Part shown: positions 8,787 to 17,611 of the stretch, piece after piece
Layout of the letters: every line of letters begins with the position of its first letter
Position numbering within the stretch: the first letter of the stretch is position 1
Assembly (NCBI GenBank): GCA_965212245.1
Contig: OZ243107.1
Coordinates: forward strand, 558,001-622,000
Direction of reading: 5' to 3'
Source: CAKZNE01 sp040222435
GTDB lineage: Bacteria; Bacteroidota; Bacteroidia; Flavobacteriales; Schleiferiaceae
DNA length: 64,000 nt
Notes under the pieces: generated by a model
What the model was told of the DNA's origin: nothing
The model's database searches: none
What the model saw: only the letters and a program-made list of their open reading frames with translations
Translations under genes and position numbers: made by a program

Positions 8787-9146
8787 GTGAAACCAGATTA
8801 CTCCACTCTCACTCTTTTACTTTTTGCAGCAGGAACAGTAGGTTTAAATGCCCACACCACCACTCATTCCGGTACAAACCATGATTTTAACCCCTGGTTC
8901 AGCTTGTTGGAAATTCCTTTTCTTATTGCAATAGCAGGGCTGTCTTTCATAGTAGTTTCAGCCCTTAGAGGGGGTGAGCTTGGTAAAGGCATAAGCCTCA
9001 TGGCCCGGGGTTTTCTCATAATGGCCATCCGTCATATACACATGCAGGTGGAACTACGGCCTGGTTTGCTGCACTACTCACCACCCGGGCCTTATTCAGG
9101 ACTGGGTTTTATTACCCCTACAAAGCCAGCCGTTTATAAATTATGA
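8787..9146 (+). CDS. Small membrane protein upstream of hybrid kinase; apparent frameshift
   Basis: GTG-initiated frame of 119 codons between gldC and the hybrid kinase gene. Residues ~1-22 and ~38-58 are membrane segments and the segment RGGELGKGISLMARGFLIMAIRHIHMQ (about 62-87, quoted in part) ends a third. After about position 9050 the frame turns into Pro/Gly-rich sequence unlike a membrane protein, whereas the frame one base behind reads TAWFAALLTTRALFRTGFYY followed by PYKASRL and a stop at 9137-9139, just before the kinase ATG at 9143. That looks like the genuine last helix with a positively charged end. Either a base or short segment is missing near 9045-9056, or the gene is broken. 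Family function unknown to me. Confidence 0.5.
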   Translation: MKPDYSTLTLLLFAAGTVGLNAHTTTHSGTNHDFNPWFSLLEIPFLIAIAGLSFIVVSALRGGELGKGISLMARGFLIMAIRHIHMQVELRPGLLHYSPPGPYSGLGFITPTKPAVYKL

Positions 9147-11524
9147 AGTTGCGGTTTTGGCCAATTTTTAAAAAAAATAAAAAGCAGCCCCCATCTCCTT
9201 ATAGTGAGCTGATTCGCTTTCTGATATCTGAGGTCTCTTCACCGGCAAAAGCTACTTCACTCATTCAGGAGGCCAATGATTTCACCCGGCAGAGCCCGGA
9301 AAGACAGCATAAAGACGTGGTTCGCATATACCTCTCTTTTGAACAGTATTGTTGTACACTGGATGATATCCTCAAACCTTCCCGTGAAGCCTTCCGCAAG
9401 CAAACCATAAATAAATTCCCACACCTGAGAGACAATGAATTTGCACGCCTCCCCTTCTTAGAGCCCGGGCAGGCACGCCTCTTACTCACAGTTCATTTTT
9501 ATAAACTTATCCTCAACCCACTGTCGCAGATTATTGGTTTGCGAAAAGGCAGCTCTCAGCAAATATTACTGGATTGGTGTAACCATGTGTGGAAAGAAAA
9601 ATTTGACACCCCGCTTGCCCTTCCTGATTTTAACTGGAAAGAAGGACTTCCGCATAAAGTGCAGATCAAGAAACTCAGTCAAACCATCTTTAAGAGCCTG
9701 AGCTTGCAATTCAGTATTCTGAATCTTGAACGACTCTATCATAAGGCTTATGAAAATTGCATTTATCTGTATCGTGATTTTGAAACATCTCCTTTTATTA
9801 TCCACTTGCTACCCGCTCAATTTCTGAAACCGGACTACCTCCGCATTCTGGGCAAAACTCAGATGGAACAAATTTTACTGGAAAACATAAGTCAGCTGGA
9901 AAAATTAAACCGGCAATTACGAGCTGAGGCTGATCAAAATAAAAACCTTTCACATAACCTTCAGGAACAGTCTCATGCTTTTGAGAAACTCCTGTCTAAT
10001 CCACTGGATTGCATCATTGTAGTGAATGAAGGTAACCGCATTAACTTCTGGAACCATGCTGCAGAAGAACTATTCAGGTATGATTCGGATGAAGTTATCG
10101 GACAAAATCTGCAAAATATTATCCTGCCGGTCTCTTTCGAAAATCAAATGCTGCATAATCTTCCACATTACGCACGTAGTATGCGCGACAGGGTGCTGGA
10201 TAAAACTTTTGAAATTGAAGTTTGGGACCGTGATAAAAACATTTTTCCGGTGGAAATTAATATCCGTGATTACCGAAAAGAAGGAAATATCCAGTTTATC
10301 ATCTTTATCCGTAACATTTCAGAACGGAAGGCCTATGAGGCATCCCTTATTGAATCGCGCAAAACGGCAGAAGACACCAGTTTATACAAGAGTCGCTTTT
10401 TTGCCAATATGAGCCACGAGATCCGGACACCGCTTAATGCTATAATAGGATTTACAGATCTTATGTTACAACAGGAAGCAACATCGGAGCAAAAGAAATA
10501 CCTGAGTATGATCCAAACTTCAGGCAACAACCTTATGAGCCTGCTTAATGATATTCTGGAGCTGAGTAAAATTGAGGAAGGCGAATTGCAGATTAATCCT
10601 GACACTGAAGTATTCACTGAAAAAATTACCGAGAGCATTGCGCCCTATCAGTCTATCGCTGAAAGTAAAGGGCTCAAGTTCAGCTTGTATTTCGAAGAAG
10701 CTTTTCCACGTTTTATAAAACTGGACTATTATCGCTATAACCAGGTACTTGTAAACTTACTGGGAAATGCTTTAAAATTTACTGATAACGGGGAAATCCG
10801 GGTTCGCTTTAATTATCAGTTTAATGAAAATGGAGACTTTAGGATAAACGGAACTATTTCGGACAGCGGCCGGGGCATCCACAAAGAAAAACTGGCCACC
10901 ATATTTCAATCCTTTAAGCAGGAAAACGCTGATATTAAAGAAAAATTCGGAGGCACCGGCTTAGGGTTGAGCATTAGTATGGAAATTGCCAAAGCCCTGG
11001 GCGGCCACATCAAAGTCATTAGCCCGAGTGTGGTGTTTAAAAATAAGGGGAGTGATTTCACTTTCAGTATACAGGCAGAAATTGCAGATACATACCACCA
11101 TTCGGAAACCGTTAATACACCAAAAATAGAGACTGGAAAGTTGAGTATATTATTGGTGGAAGACAATCCTATTAACCAAGTGCTACTTTTAAAAGTACTG
11201 GAGAATAATGGCTTTAGGGTACAAATTGCCGAAGACGGCATTAAGGCTCTTGAAATACTTAAGAACCAAATCTTTGATCTCATATTTATGGATATCAATA
11301 TGCCGGATATGGACGGTTATGCCACAACCCGGGCTATCCGAAGTCAGTTGAAATTGAAGACACCTATTATTGCCATAAGCGCCAATGTATACCCGGAAGA
11401 TATAGAAAAATCATTGCAATCCGGTATGCAGGCACATTTAAGTAAACCCTTTAAATCTGAAAATTTACTGGAGGTGATCCGTCAGGTTACCGAAGCTTCT
11501 AATTTAAACCCAACTGACGATTGA
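9143..11524 (+). CDS. Soluble hybrid sensor histidine kinase / response regulator
   Basis: 793 residues with no obvious membrane segments. Order: helical N-terminal region of unknown fold (1-245), short coiled coil (~245-280), PAS domain (~282-395, including FWNHAAEELFRYDSDEVIG), HisKA with phospho-acceptor His425 (FFANMSHEIRTPLNAIIG), HATPase with N box NLLGNALKFT and G boxes DSGRGI and GGTGLGLSI, and a C-terminal receiver domain (~670-785) with acceptor Asp717 (FMDINMPDMDG). No Hpt domain follows, so phosphate would pass to a partner elsewhere. The gene directly follows the small membrane protein, which could provide membrane tethering. The 3' end overlaps convergent engB by 26 bp. Confidence 0.9.
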   Translation: MKLRFWPIFKKNKKQPPSPYSELIRFLISEVSSPAKATSLIQEANDFTRQSPERQHKDVVRIYLSFEQYCCTLDDILKPSREAFRKQTINKFPHLRDNEFARLPFLEPGQARLLLTVHFYKLILNPLSQIIGLRKGSSQQILLDWCNHVWKEKFDTPLALPDFNWKEGLPHKVQIKKLSQTIFKSLSLQFSILNLERLYHKAYENCIYLYRDFETSPFIIHLLPAQFLKPDYLRILGKTQMEQILLENISQLEKLNRQLRAEADQNKNLSHNLQEQSHAFEKLLSNPLDCIIVVNEGNRINFWNHAAEELFRYDSDEVIGQNLQNIILPVSFENQMLHNLPHYARSMRDRVLDKTFEIEVWDRDKNIFPVEINIRDYRKEGNIQFIIFIRNISERKAYEASLIESRKTAEDTSLYKSRFFANMSHEIRTPLNAIIGFTDLMLQQEATSEQKKYLSMIQTSGNNLMSLLNDILELSKIEEGELQINPDTEVFTEKITESIAPYQSIAESKGLKFSLYFEEAFPRFIKLDYYRYNQVLVNLLGNALKFTDNGEIRVRFNYQFNENGDFRINGTISDSGRGIHKEKLATIFQSFKQENADIKEKFGGTGLGLSISMEIAKALGGHIKVISPSVVFKNKGSDFTFSIQAEIADTYHHSETVNTPKIETGKLSILLVEDNPINQVLLLKVLENNGFRVQIAEDGIKALEILKNQIFDLIFMDINMPDMDGYATTRAIRSQLKLKTPIIAISANVYPEDIEKSLQSGMQAHLSKPFKSENLLEVIRQVTEASNLNPTDD

Positions 11525-12104
11525 TCTCACCAATATAGCCCAGCAGCTCTAGCTTACCCGCGCCAGTTTCTGCTGAGGTCGAAAAACTTACCGGCACTTC
11601 TTCCCAACGTTCCAGCATCTTCTTTCGATAATCTTTGAGATTGCCATTCAGTTTGTTACCGTTCAGCTTATCAATCTTGGTAAACACCATACTGAAAGGC
11701 ACCCCCAATTCACCCAACCACTCCATAAATTCCAAGTCAATTTTCTGAGGTTCATGCCGGGAATCAATGAGCACAAAAACGTTAGTCAGATTCTTACGCT
11801 TCTCCATATAGTCCACTATCAAAAGCTGAAATTTTTCTTTAGCTTTTTTACTCACCTTGGCCCAACCATAACCCGGTAAATCCACCAGGTACCATTGGTT
11901 GTTTACAGTAAAGTGATTAATCAATTGTGTTTTACCCGGCCGTGATGAAGTCTTGGCCAAACCTTTATGATCCATCAACATATTGATGAGGCTGCTCTTA
12001 CCCACATTACTGCGTCCAATAAAGGCATATTCCGGCCATTCGGTTTCCGGACATTGATTGAGTTCTGCGCTACTTTTCAGGAATTCCGCTTTCTGAATTT
12101 TCAT
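11499..12104 (-). CDS. engB: Ribosome biogenesis GTP-binding protein EngB/YsxC
   Basis: 201 residues; a single TrmE-Era-type G domain: G1 GRSNVGKSS (~30-38), G3 DLPGYGWAKVS, G4 TKID. EngB helps 50S subunit assembly. The start at 12104 gives the standard MKIQKAEFLKSSAELNQCP opening. A -7 promoter element lies only 5 nt upstream, so the transcript may be nearly leaderless. Convergent overlap of 26 bp with the hybrid kinase gene. Confidence 0.93.
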   Translation of the reverse strand: MKIQKAEFLKSSAELNQCPETEWPEYAFIGRSNVGKSSLINMLMDHKGLAKTSSRPGKTQLINHFTVNNQWYLVDLPGYGWAKVSKKAKEKFQLLIVDYMEKRKNLTNVFVLIDSRHEPQKIDLEFMEWLGELGVPFSMVFTKIDKLNGNKLNGNLKDYRKKMLERWEEVPVSFSTSAETGAGKLELLGYIGEINRQLGLN

Positions 12105-12108
12105 AGGG

Positions 12109-12116
12109 CAAAGGTA
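12109..12116 (-). promoter_or_regulatory. Promoter -7 element abutting engB start
   Basis: Minus strand reads TACCTTTG (TAnnTTTG) and ends 5 nt before the engB ATG. If used, transcription would start at or within a few bases of the start codon. No good -33 TTG was seen. Confidence 0.4.
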
Positions 12117-12394
12117 TTATTTCAACCGCAGAAGACCTCCTTACCCCTTAACACAAGCTTAACTTCAATAAAACCTCCACTCCGCGACCATAATACATGC
12201 TCTATTTTCATTTTAAACGAATAGAAATTCGGTGGATGCTTCAAACTCCCTCCACTTTCCCCCACCGTTTTTACTACCTACCACCATTTTCCCAAAACCC
12301 GCTTCCACAAAGAAATTGATGAACTTTTATACGAAACCTAAAGTTTAAGGGTTATTCTAAAAGTGGTGAAAGTTATCAACAAAGTGTAGCAAGG
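12117..12394. other. Intergenic region between engB and mraZ
   Basis: This is the only gap over 300 bp in the window (12105-12451). It holds no plausible coding frame. It is rich in C-tracts on the plus strand: around 12240-12300 there are several CCCAC/CCACC motifs, the mirror image of the GTGGG motifs in the MraZ boxes further right, which might be extra regulator sites. I see no hairpin terminator and no RNA gene here. Confidence 0.5.
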
Positions 12395-12409
12395 TGGGAA
12401 ATTGTGGGT
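12395..12409 (+). promoter_or_regulatory. MraZ boxes (TGGGN direct repeats) ahead of mraZ
   Basis: Two TGGGN pentamers, TGGGA at 12395-12399 and TGGGT at 12405-12409, are spaced by 5 nt (AATTG), which is the arrangement MraZ recognises in other bacteria (TGGGN-N5 repeats). They lie 10 nt upstream of a -7 element (TACTTTTG) and 43 nt before the mraZ ATG, so they would cover the core promoter and allow autoregulation of the dcw cluster. A third box, expected 10 nt upstream, is degenerate. Confidence 0.6.
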
Positions 12410-12418
12410 CATTTTCTA

Positions 12419-12426
12419 TACTTTTG
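12419..12426 (+). promoter_or_regulatory. Promoter -7 element of the dcw cluster
   Basis: TACTTTTG matches TAnnTTTG; it lies 26 nt before the mraZ ATG. The -33 position falls in the MraZ-box region and lacks a clear TTG, as might be expected for a regulated promoter. Confidence 0.5.
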
Positions 12427-12451
12427 AGATCAAGACTAGCTAAAAGCTAAT

Positions 12452-12925
12452 ATGTTGAACCTGATAGGAGTACACGAATGTAAAATGGATGCTAAGGGCA
12501 GGGTGATGATACCCTCTGCGCTAAAAAAGCAGCTATTGCCGGTGCTCGACAAAGGTTTTGTAATCAAACGAAGCGTCTTCCAAAAGTGCCTTGAACTATA
12601 CCCCATGGACGAATGGGAGAAAATGATGGACAAGGTGAATAAGCTCAATCGCTTTGTAAAAAAGAATAATGACTTCATCCGGATGTTTACAGCCGGTGTA
12701 AAGATGCTGGAGATGGACGCTAACGGGCGCCTTAACATCCCCAAGGACCTTATGAACTTCGGCAGCCTTAAATCAGAATTGGTGCTTTCCTCTTCCGTAG
12801 GCATGATCGAGGTGTGGAATAAAGATGCTTATGAAGCCTCTATCAATGATCCGGAAGTTGATTTTGGTGCCTTGGCTGAGGATGTAATGGGTAGCCTTAA
12901 CGACCCTGACGATGGAATATCATAA
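12452..12925 (+). CDS. mraZ: Transcriptional regulator MraZ
   Basis: 157 residues with two SpoVT/AbrB-like halves: residues ~5-55 (ECKMDAKGRVMIPSALKKQL) and ~82-130 (EMDANGRLNIPKDLM), each with the conserved DxKGR / DANGR turn. MraZ forms rings that bind TGGGN repeats and regulates the cell-division cluster. First gene of the cluster; overlaps rsmH by 14 bp. The boxes upstream support autoregulation. Confidence 0.95.
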   Translation: MLNLIGVHECKMDAKGRVMIPSALKKQLLPVLDKGFVIKRSVFQKCLELYPMDEWEKMMDKVNKLNRFVKKNNDFIRMFTAGVKMLEMDANGRLNIPKDLMNFGSLKSELVLSSSVGMIEVWNKDAYEASINDPEVDFGALAEDVMGSLNDPDDGIS

Positions 12926-13820
12926 ACCCGTTCTTTTACATCAATGTATAGATCTGCTGCAACTCAAACCCAATGGTATCTATGTGGATGCCACGTTTGG
13001 AGGAGGAGGACATAGCCGCGAGATTGTAAAAAACCTCACCTCCGGTCATTTATATGGCTTTGATCAGGACGAGGATGCGCACAAAAACGCGCTGAATGAT
13101 GATCGTTTCACTTTAATCACCTCCAATTTCCGGCACCTCAAAAACAGCTTACGATTTAAAGGCGTACACCAGGTGGATGGTGTTTTAGCCGACCTGGGCA
13201 TTTCTTCTCACCAGATTGACGAGGCCAGTCGCGGTTTTAGTTTGCGCTTTGAAGGCCCACTGGATATGCGCATGAATCGTTCACGTCCGCTGGACGCCAA
13301 ACAGGTCATTAACACCTATGCTGAAAGTGAACTAACCCGTATTTTCAGGGATTACGGTGAACTATTAAAACCGCATTTTTTAGCACGGGCCATAACCAAT
13401 GCACGAAGCGAATCACCCATAGAAACAACCGAAGATTTGAAGCGGGTATTGGAGCGCTACGCCCCCCGCAATAAACACGGGCAGTTTTGGGCCAAAGTAT
13501 TTCAGGCTATTCGAATTGAGGTGAATGATGAAATGGGAGCTCTTCATGAATTCCTGAGCCAGGCAGCAGAAATAGTAAAACCAGGCGGGCGATTGGTCAT
13601 TATGGCGTATCACTCTCTGGAAGACCGGCCTGTAAAAAATTTCTTCCGTACCGGGAATTTTGAAGGAACGCCAGAGAAAGACTTCTATGGAAACTTGATC
13701 CGTCCGCTGGAGCCCGTTACCCGCAAACCAATTGTACCCGATATAGAAGAAACGAATGAAAACCCCCGAGCCCGAAGCGCAAAACTGAGGGCTGCTGAAA
13801 AGATAGATGATGGCAAGTAG
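12912..13820 (+). CDS. rsmH: 16S rRNA m4C1402 methyltransferase RsmH
   Basis: 302 residues. The SAM-binding motif YVDATFGGGGHSREI (about 18-32), DLGISSHQID and the C-terminal MAYHSLEDRPVKNFF are signatures of RsmH (MraW), which N4-methylates C1402 of 16S rRNA. Second gene of the dcw cluster; overlaps both neighbours by 14 bp. Confidence 0.96.
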   Translation: MEYHKPVLLHQCIDLLQLKPNGIYVDATFGGGGHSREIVKNLTSGHLYGFDQDEDAHKNALNDDRFTLITSNFRHLKNSLRFKGVHQVDGVLADLGISSHQIDEASRGFSLRFEGPLDMRMNRSRPLDAKQVINTYAESELTRIFRDYGELLKPHFLARAITNARSESPIETTEDLKRVLERYAPRNKHGQFWAKVFQAIRIEVNDEMGALHEFLSQAAEIVKPGGRLVIMAYHSLEDRPVKNFFRTGNFEGTPEKDFYGNLIRPLEPVTRKPIVPDIEETNENPRARSAKLRAAEKIDDGK

Positions 13821-14157
13821 TAAAAAAGCAAAATTCGCTTTTAAAAACCCCTTAAACTCTGTATTCACAGGGCGCTTTCTGGTGAGCAAAGGCTGGGAAA
13901 AAAACTGGCCCTTTATCCTTTACCTGAGCCTGTTGGCTCTTATTATGATAGCCAGCAGCCATAGTGCAGACCAGAAGGTACACCAGATTGCACGCCTGCG
14001 CTCTGAAATGAAAGAGCTCAACTCTGAATTTATTGATACCCGCTCACGCCTTATGCTGGAAAGCATGGAAAGCAAAGTGGTGCAACGTGCTTCAGAAATG
14101 GGTCTGGAGCGGTCCGAACACCCGCCTATGAAAATAAAAGCAGAAAGTGAAGAATGA
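13807..14157 (+). CDS. ftsL: FtsL-like divisome protein
   Basis: 116 residues: short cytoplasmic tail, one membrane helix (~34-50, WPFILYLSLLALIMIASS), then a helical coiled-coil-type periplasmic region (~55-100). Position between rsmH and ftsI and topology identify it as the Bacteroidota FtsL-like protein; primary sequence of FtsL is poorly conserved. Two start codons occur in tandem (13807 and 13810). It ends with a 4-bp overlap with ftsI. Role: a bitopic scaffold with FtsB/FtsQ that activates FtsWI. Confidence 0.82.
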   Translation: MMASSKKAKFAFKNPLNSVFTGRFLVSKGWEKNWPFILYLSLLALIMIASSHSADQKVHQIARLRSEMKELNSEFIDTRSRLMLESMESKVVQRASEMGLERSEHPPMKIKAESEE

Positions 14158-16139
14158 ACGATAACAAATCCATATTAAATCGTTCCTACCTGGCTACTTT
14201 GCCCTTCTTCCTTGTAGCTATTCTGGTGCTGTTCAAACTGTTTATGATACAGTATGTGGAAGGGCCCGAATTGAGGAGCGAAGCACAAAGCGAGGTAATT
14301 CGGGAGATCAACATTAAGGCGGACCGTGGCAATATTTACAGCTCTGACGGAAAACTGCTGGCCACATCTATGCCCGTGTATGATATTTATATGGACCCGG
14401 TTACGGTAGATGAAGAAGTGTTTTTTGAAGAGCTACCTGCCTTATCCAGGGCTCTGGCTCAAAAATTCCCGGAACGTTCAGCCACTCAGTGGGGGAATTA
14501 CCTCCTCTCCAGGCGCAAGACCGGAAGCCGCTACGTGAAACTGGCGCAGGACATCAGTTATACCGAATTGCAAAACGTTCGTCACTTCCCTGTTTTTAAT
14601 CTGGGCCGCTTTAAAGGCGGACTTATTGAGGAGCAGAAGAATTACCGCAAAATGCCGCTTGGCAAGATCGCAGAGCGCACCATCGGGTATGATCGCCTCA
14701 ATGCTCAAACCGGAATTGAGGGGGCTTTCAGTTCTTTTCTTTCCGGAACCGATGGCCGCAGGCTAAAACAAAAAGTAAGCAATGGCAACTGGAAACCGGT
14801 AAGCGATCAATACGAAATTGAGCCACAGGACGGACTGGATGTGGTAACCACTATCAACACCCGTATGCAGGATGTGGTGCACCATGAATTACTGAAAGCC
14901 CTGGAGCGCTTTGAAGCCGATCATGGTTGTGCGGTGGTTATGGAAGTGGAGACGGGCGCCATTCGCGCTATTGCCAACCTGGGACGCACCGAGAAAGGCA
15001 CCTACTTTGAAAAACGGAATTATGCGGTGTGGGAAGACACGGAGCCCGGTTCTACTTTTAAGCTGGCTTCTGTAATGATAGCCCTTGAAGACGGAGTGGC
15101 CGACACCAACACCTTGGTGGATACCGAGAACGGTATTTTCTCCATTTATGAAAAAAAGATAAAGGACAGCAACTACCGCAACGGAAAAGGTGGCTACGGA
15201 AAGGTTAGCGTAAAACGTGCTTTTGAAGTATCCAGCAACGTGGGCATTGTAAAACTCATTTACAACAACTATCAACACAACCCCAACAAGTTTATTGACC
15301 GCCTGTACAACATTGGTATTCATAAAAAGCTGGATCTACCTATTAAGGGAGAAGGCACCCCGGAAATACCCAAGCCGGGTGACCCTAACTGGAGCGGGAT
15401 CAGCCTGCCCTGGATTGCCTTTGGATACCAGGTAAGTTTTACACCTCTACAGGTATTGAGTTTCTACAATGCCATTGCAAACGATGGTAAAATGGTAAAA
15501 CCCCGCTTTGTAGAAGAAATTCGTCAACACGGGCGTACCGTAGAAGACAACCCTGTTACTGTGATCAATCCAGCTATTTGCTCTAAAGAAACTTTAGTAA
15601 AACTGCAGGATATGCTGGAGGGTGTGGTAAAGAACGGAACCGCTACTAATATTCAGAGCGACCTGGTAAGTATGGCCGGTAAAACCGGCACCTGCCAACT
15701 GAATTACTGGAAACAATATACCTACGATTACCAGGCCAGCTTTGCAGGTTATTTCCCGGCCGACAATCCTAAGTATTCCTGTATTGTGGTGATCAACAAA
15801 CCGAATTACCACCGCGGGTACTACGGTTCTACCGTGGCCGCCCCTGTGTTTAAAGCCATTGCGGAAAACATTTACCTGGACACCCCTCAGAATTGGAGCC
15901 CTGAAAAACAAGACGAGAGCCCGGCTACACCCGCCTACCGTAAAACACAATTGACTGATTTGAATAGTATTAAATCACTTCCGGATCTCACCGGCATGGA
16001 TGGTTCCGAAGTTATTCCGGCCCTGGAAAACCTGGGTTATAAGGTGAAAATGGAAGGCGTGGGAAAAATACAATGGCAATACCCCCCGGCCGGAAGCAAA
16101 GTATCCACCGAGCGTGTAATTGAATTAAAAATGGGCTAG
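14154..16139 (+). CDS. ftsI: Division transpeptidase FtsI (PBP3) with C-terminal PASTA domain
   Basis: 661 residues: N-terminal membrane anchor (~12-30), dimerisation domain starting near RGNIYSSDGKLLAT, and a transpeptidase domain with active Ser300 in S-T-F-K (K303), SSN at 360-362 and KTG at 510-512. The last ~55 residues form one PASTA repeat (LPDLTGMDGSEVIPALENLG, then GYKV...PPAGSKV). It cross-links septal peptidoglycan. A PASTA tail is unusual for proteobacterial FtsI but normal in Bacteroidota. Overlaps ftsL by 4 bp. Confidence 0.94.
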   Translation: MNDNKSILNRSYLATLPFFLVAILVLFKLFMIQYVEGPELRSEAQSEVIREINIKADRGNIYSSDGKLLATSMPVYDIYMDPVTVDEEVFFEELPALSRALAQKFPERSATQWGNYLLSRRKTGSRYVKLAQDISYTELQNVRHFPVFNLGRFKGGLIEEQKNYRKMPLGKIAERTIGYDRLNAQTGIEGAFSSFLSGTDGRRLKQKVSNGNWKPVSDQYEIEPQDGLDVVTTINTRMQDVVHHELLKALERFEADHGCAVVMEVETGAIRAIANLGRTEKGTYFEKRNYAVWEDTEPGSTFKLASVMIALEDGVADTNTLVDTENGIFSIYEKKIKDSNYRNGKGGYGKVSVKRAFEVSSNVGIVKLIYNNYQHNPNKFIDRLYNIGIHKKLDLPIKGEGTPEIPKPGDPNWSGISLPWIAFGYQVSFTPLQVLSFYNAIANDGKMVKPRFVEEIRQHGRTVEDNPVTVINPAICSKETLVKLQDMLEGVVKNGTATNIQSDLVSMAGKTGTCQLNYWKQYTYDYQASFAGYFPADNPKYSCIVVINKPNYHRGYYGSTVAAPVFKAIAENIYLDTPQNWSPEKQDESPATPAYRKTQLTDLNSIKSLPDLTGMDGSEVIPALENLGYKVKMEGVGKIQWQYPPAGSKVSTERVIELKMG

Positions 16140-16147
16140 TGGCAGCG

Positions 16148-17611
16148 ATGAAACTTCTAAAAGACATACTCTATAAAACACCTATTGTTGACACTATTGG
16201 CAACACTAACCTGGCGGTATCTGCAGTAAGCCTGGATTCACGTAAAGTAAGTAAGGAAAGCCTCTTTGTAGCTATTACCGGTACCGTGGCTGATGGGCAT
16301 CAATTCATTGATCAGGCCATTGAGAAAGGTGCCCGCTCTATAGTTTGCGAACAACTACCTGAAAATCTGAAGGAAAAGGTGACCTACATCAAGGTAAAGG
16401 ATAGTCATCTTGCAATGGGCGTGATTGCTTCCAACTTTTACGACAATCCTTCTGAGCAACTAAAACTGGTAGCTATAACCGGAACCAACGGGAAAACGAC
16501 TACTGCCACTCTCCTGCATCAGCTTTTTACCAATCTGGGACTTAAAACAGGTTTACTTTCTACTGTATCCATAAAGATTGGTCGCGAGGTATTACCCGCC
16601 ACACACACTACTCCTGACCCCGTAAGTCTGAATGCCCATCTGCGAAAAATGGTGGATGCCGGTTGCCGCTATTGCTTCATGGAAGCCAGCAGCCACGGTA
16701 TTGAACAACGCAGAACGGCCGGCCTTCATTTTGAAGGGGCAGTATTCACTAATATTTCCCGTGATCACCTGGATTATCACAAGACTTTTGACGATTACAT
16801 CCTCGCCAAAAAACGCCTTTTTGACGAACTGCCTTCATCTGCTTTTGCTTTGATCAATGCTGATGATCGACATGGTAAGACTATGCTGCACCACACCAAA
16901 GGCAAGGTGTACACCTTTGGCCTGCGTACCGATGCCGATTTTAAAGCGAAGATCCTGGAACACCAGTTCAACGGCATGCTCCTGAACCTGGGCAAGCATG
17001 AACTATGGACTAAGCTTATCGGCACTTTCAACGCCTACAATCTTGCAGCAGTATATGGGGTAAGTGTGCTCCTGAAACAAGATGAACTACAGGCAGTAAC
17101 GGCTATCAGCAGCCTGAACCCGGTGGAAGGACGTTTCCAGTATTTCCAGTCGCCAGAAGGTATTACCACCATTGTGGACTATGCTCATACGCCTGATGCA
17201 CTCCAAAACGTACTGGAAACCATCCAGAAGATCAGGGGAGGGAATGAAACCCTGTTTACGGTGATCGGTTGCGGAGGTGATCGCGATAAAGGCAAAAGAC
17301 CGGAAATGGCTAAGATTGCCACCGAGTACAGCAACCAGGTGATCTTCACTTCTGACAATCCTCGCTCTGAAGATCCCGAGACTATTATAAAAGATATGGA
17401 AGCCGGTGTGGAAGTACACCAGCAACGCAAATACCTCAGCATAACCAACCGCAAAGAGGCCATTAAAACCGCCAGCCGTATGGCACGTAAGGGCGATATT
17501 ATTCTCATTGCCGGCAAAGGCCATGAAAAATACCAGGAGATCAACGGGGAACGCCATCCCTTTGATGATATGCAAATAGCCCGTGAATTTTTAACGCCAA
17601 CTGCCAACTGA
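16148..17611 (+). CDS. murE: UDP-MurNAc-tripeptide synthetase MurE
   Basis: 487 residues. ATP-binding GTNGKTTT from residue 112, HTTPDP substrate motif (~150-155) and DNPR at 403-406. DNPR is the signature for adding meso-diaminopimelate, so the cell wall is predicted to be DAP type. I chose the ATG at 16148; a GTG nine bases upstream (16139) overlaps the ftsI stop and would add only three residues. Follows ftsI by 8 bp and overlaps mraY by one base. Confidence 0.94.
   Translation: MKLLKDILYKTPIVDTIGNTNLAVSAVSLDSRKVSKESLFVAITGTVADGHQFIDQAIEKGARSIVCEQLPENLKEKVTYIKVKDSHLAMGVIASNFYDNPSEQLKLVAITGTNGKTTTATLLHQLFTNLGLKTGLLSTVSIKIGREVLPATHTTPDPVSLNAHLRKMVDAGCRYCFMEASSHGIEQRRTAGLHFEGAVFTNISRDHLDYHKTFDDYILAKKRLFDELPSSAFALINADDRHGKTMLHHTKGKVYTFGLRTDADFKAKILEHQFNGMLLNLGKHELWTKLIGTFNAYNLAAVYGVSVLLKQDELQAVTAISSLNPVEGRFQYFQSPEGITTIVDYAHTPDALQNVLETIQKIRGGNETLFTVIGCGGDRDKGKRPEMAKIATEYSNQVIFTSDNPRSEDPETIIKDMEAGVEVHQQRKYLSITNRKEAIKTASRMARKGDIILIAGKGHEKYQEINGERHPFDDMQIAREFLTPTAN

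Noticed and set aside
12240..12300. C-rich motifs before mraZ as a possible repeat array
   Set aside because: Motif spacing and sequence are irregular; only mentioned as possible extra MraZ sites.
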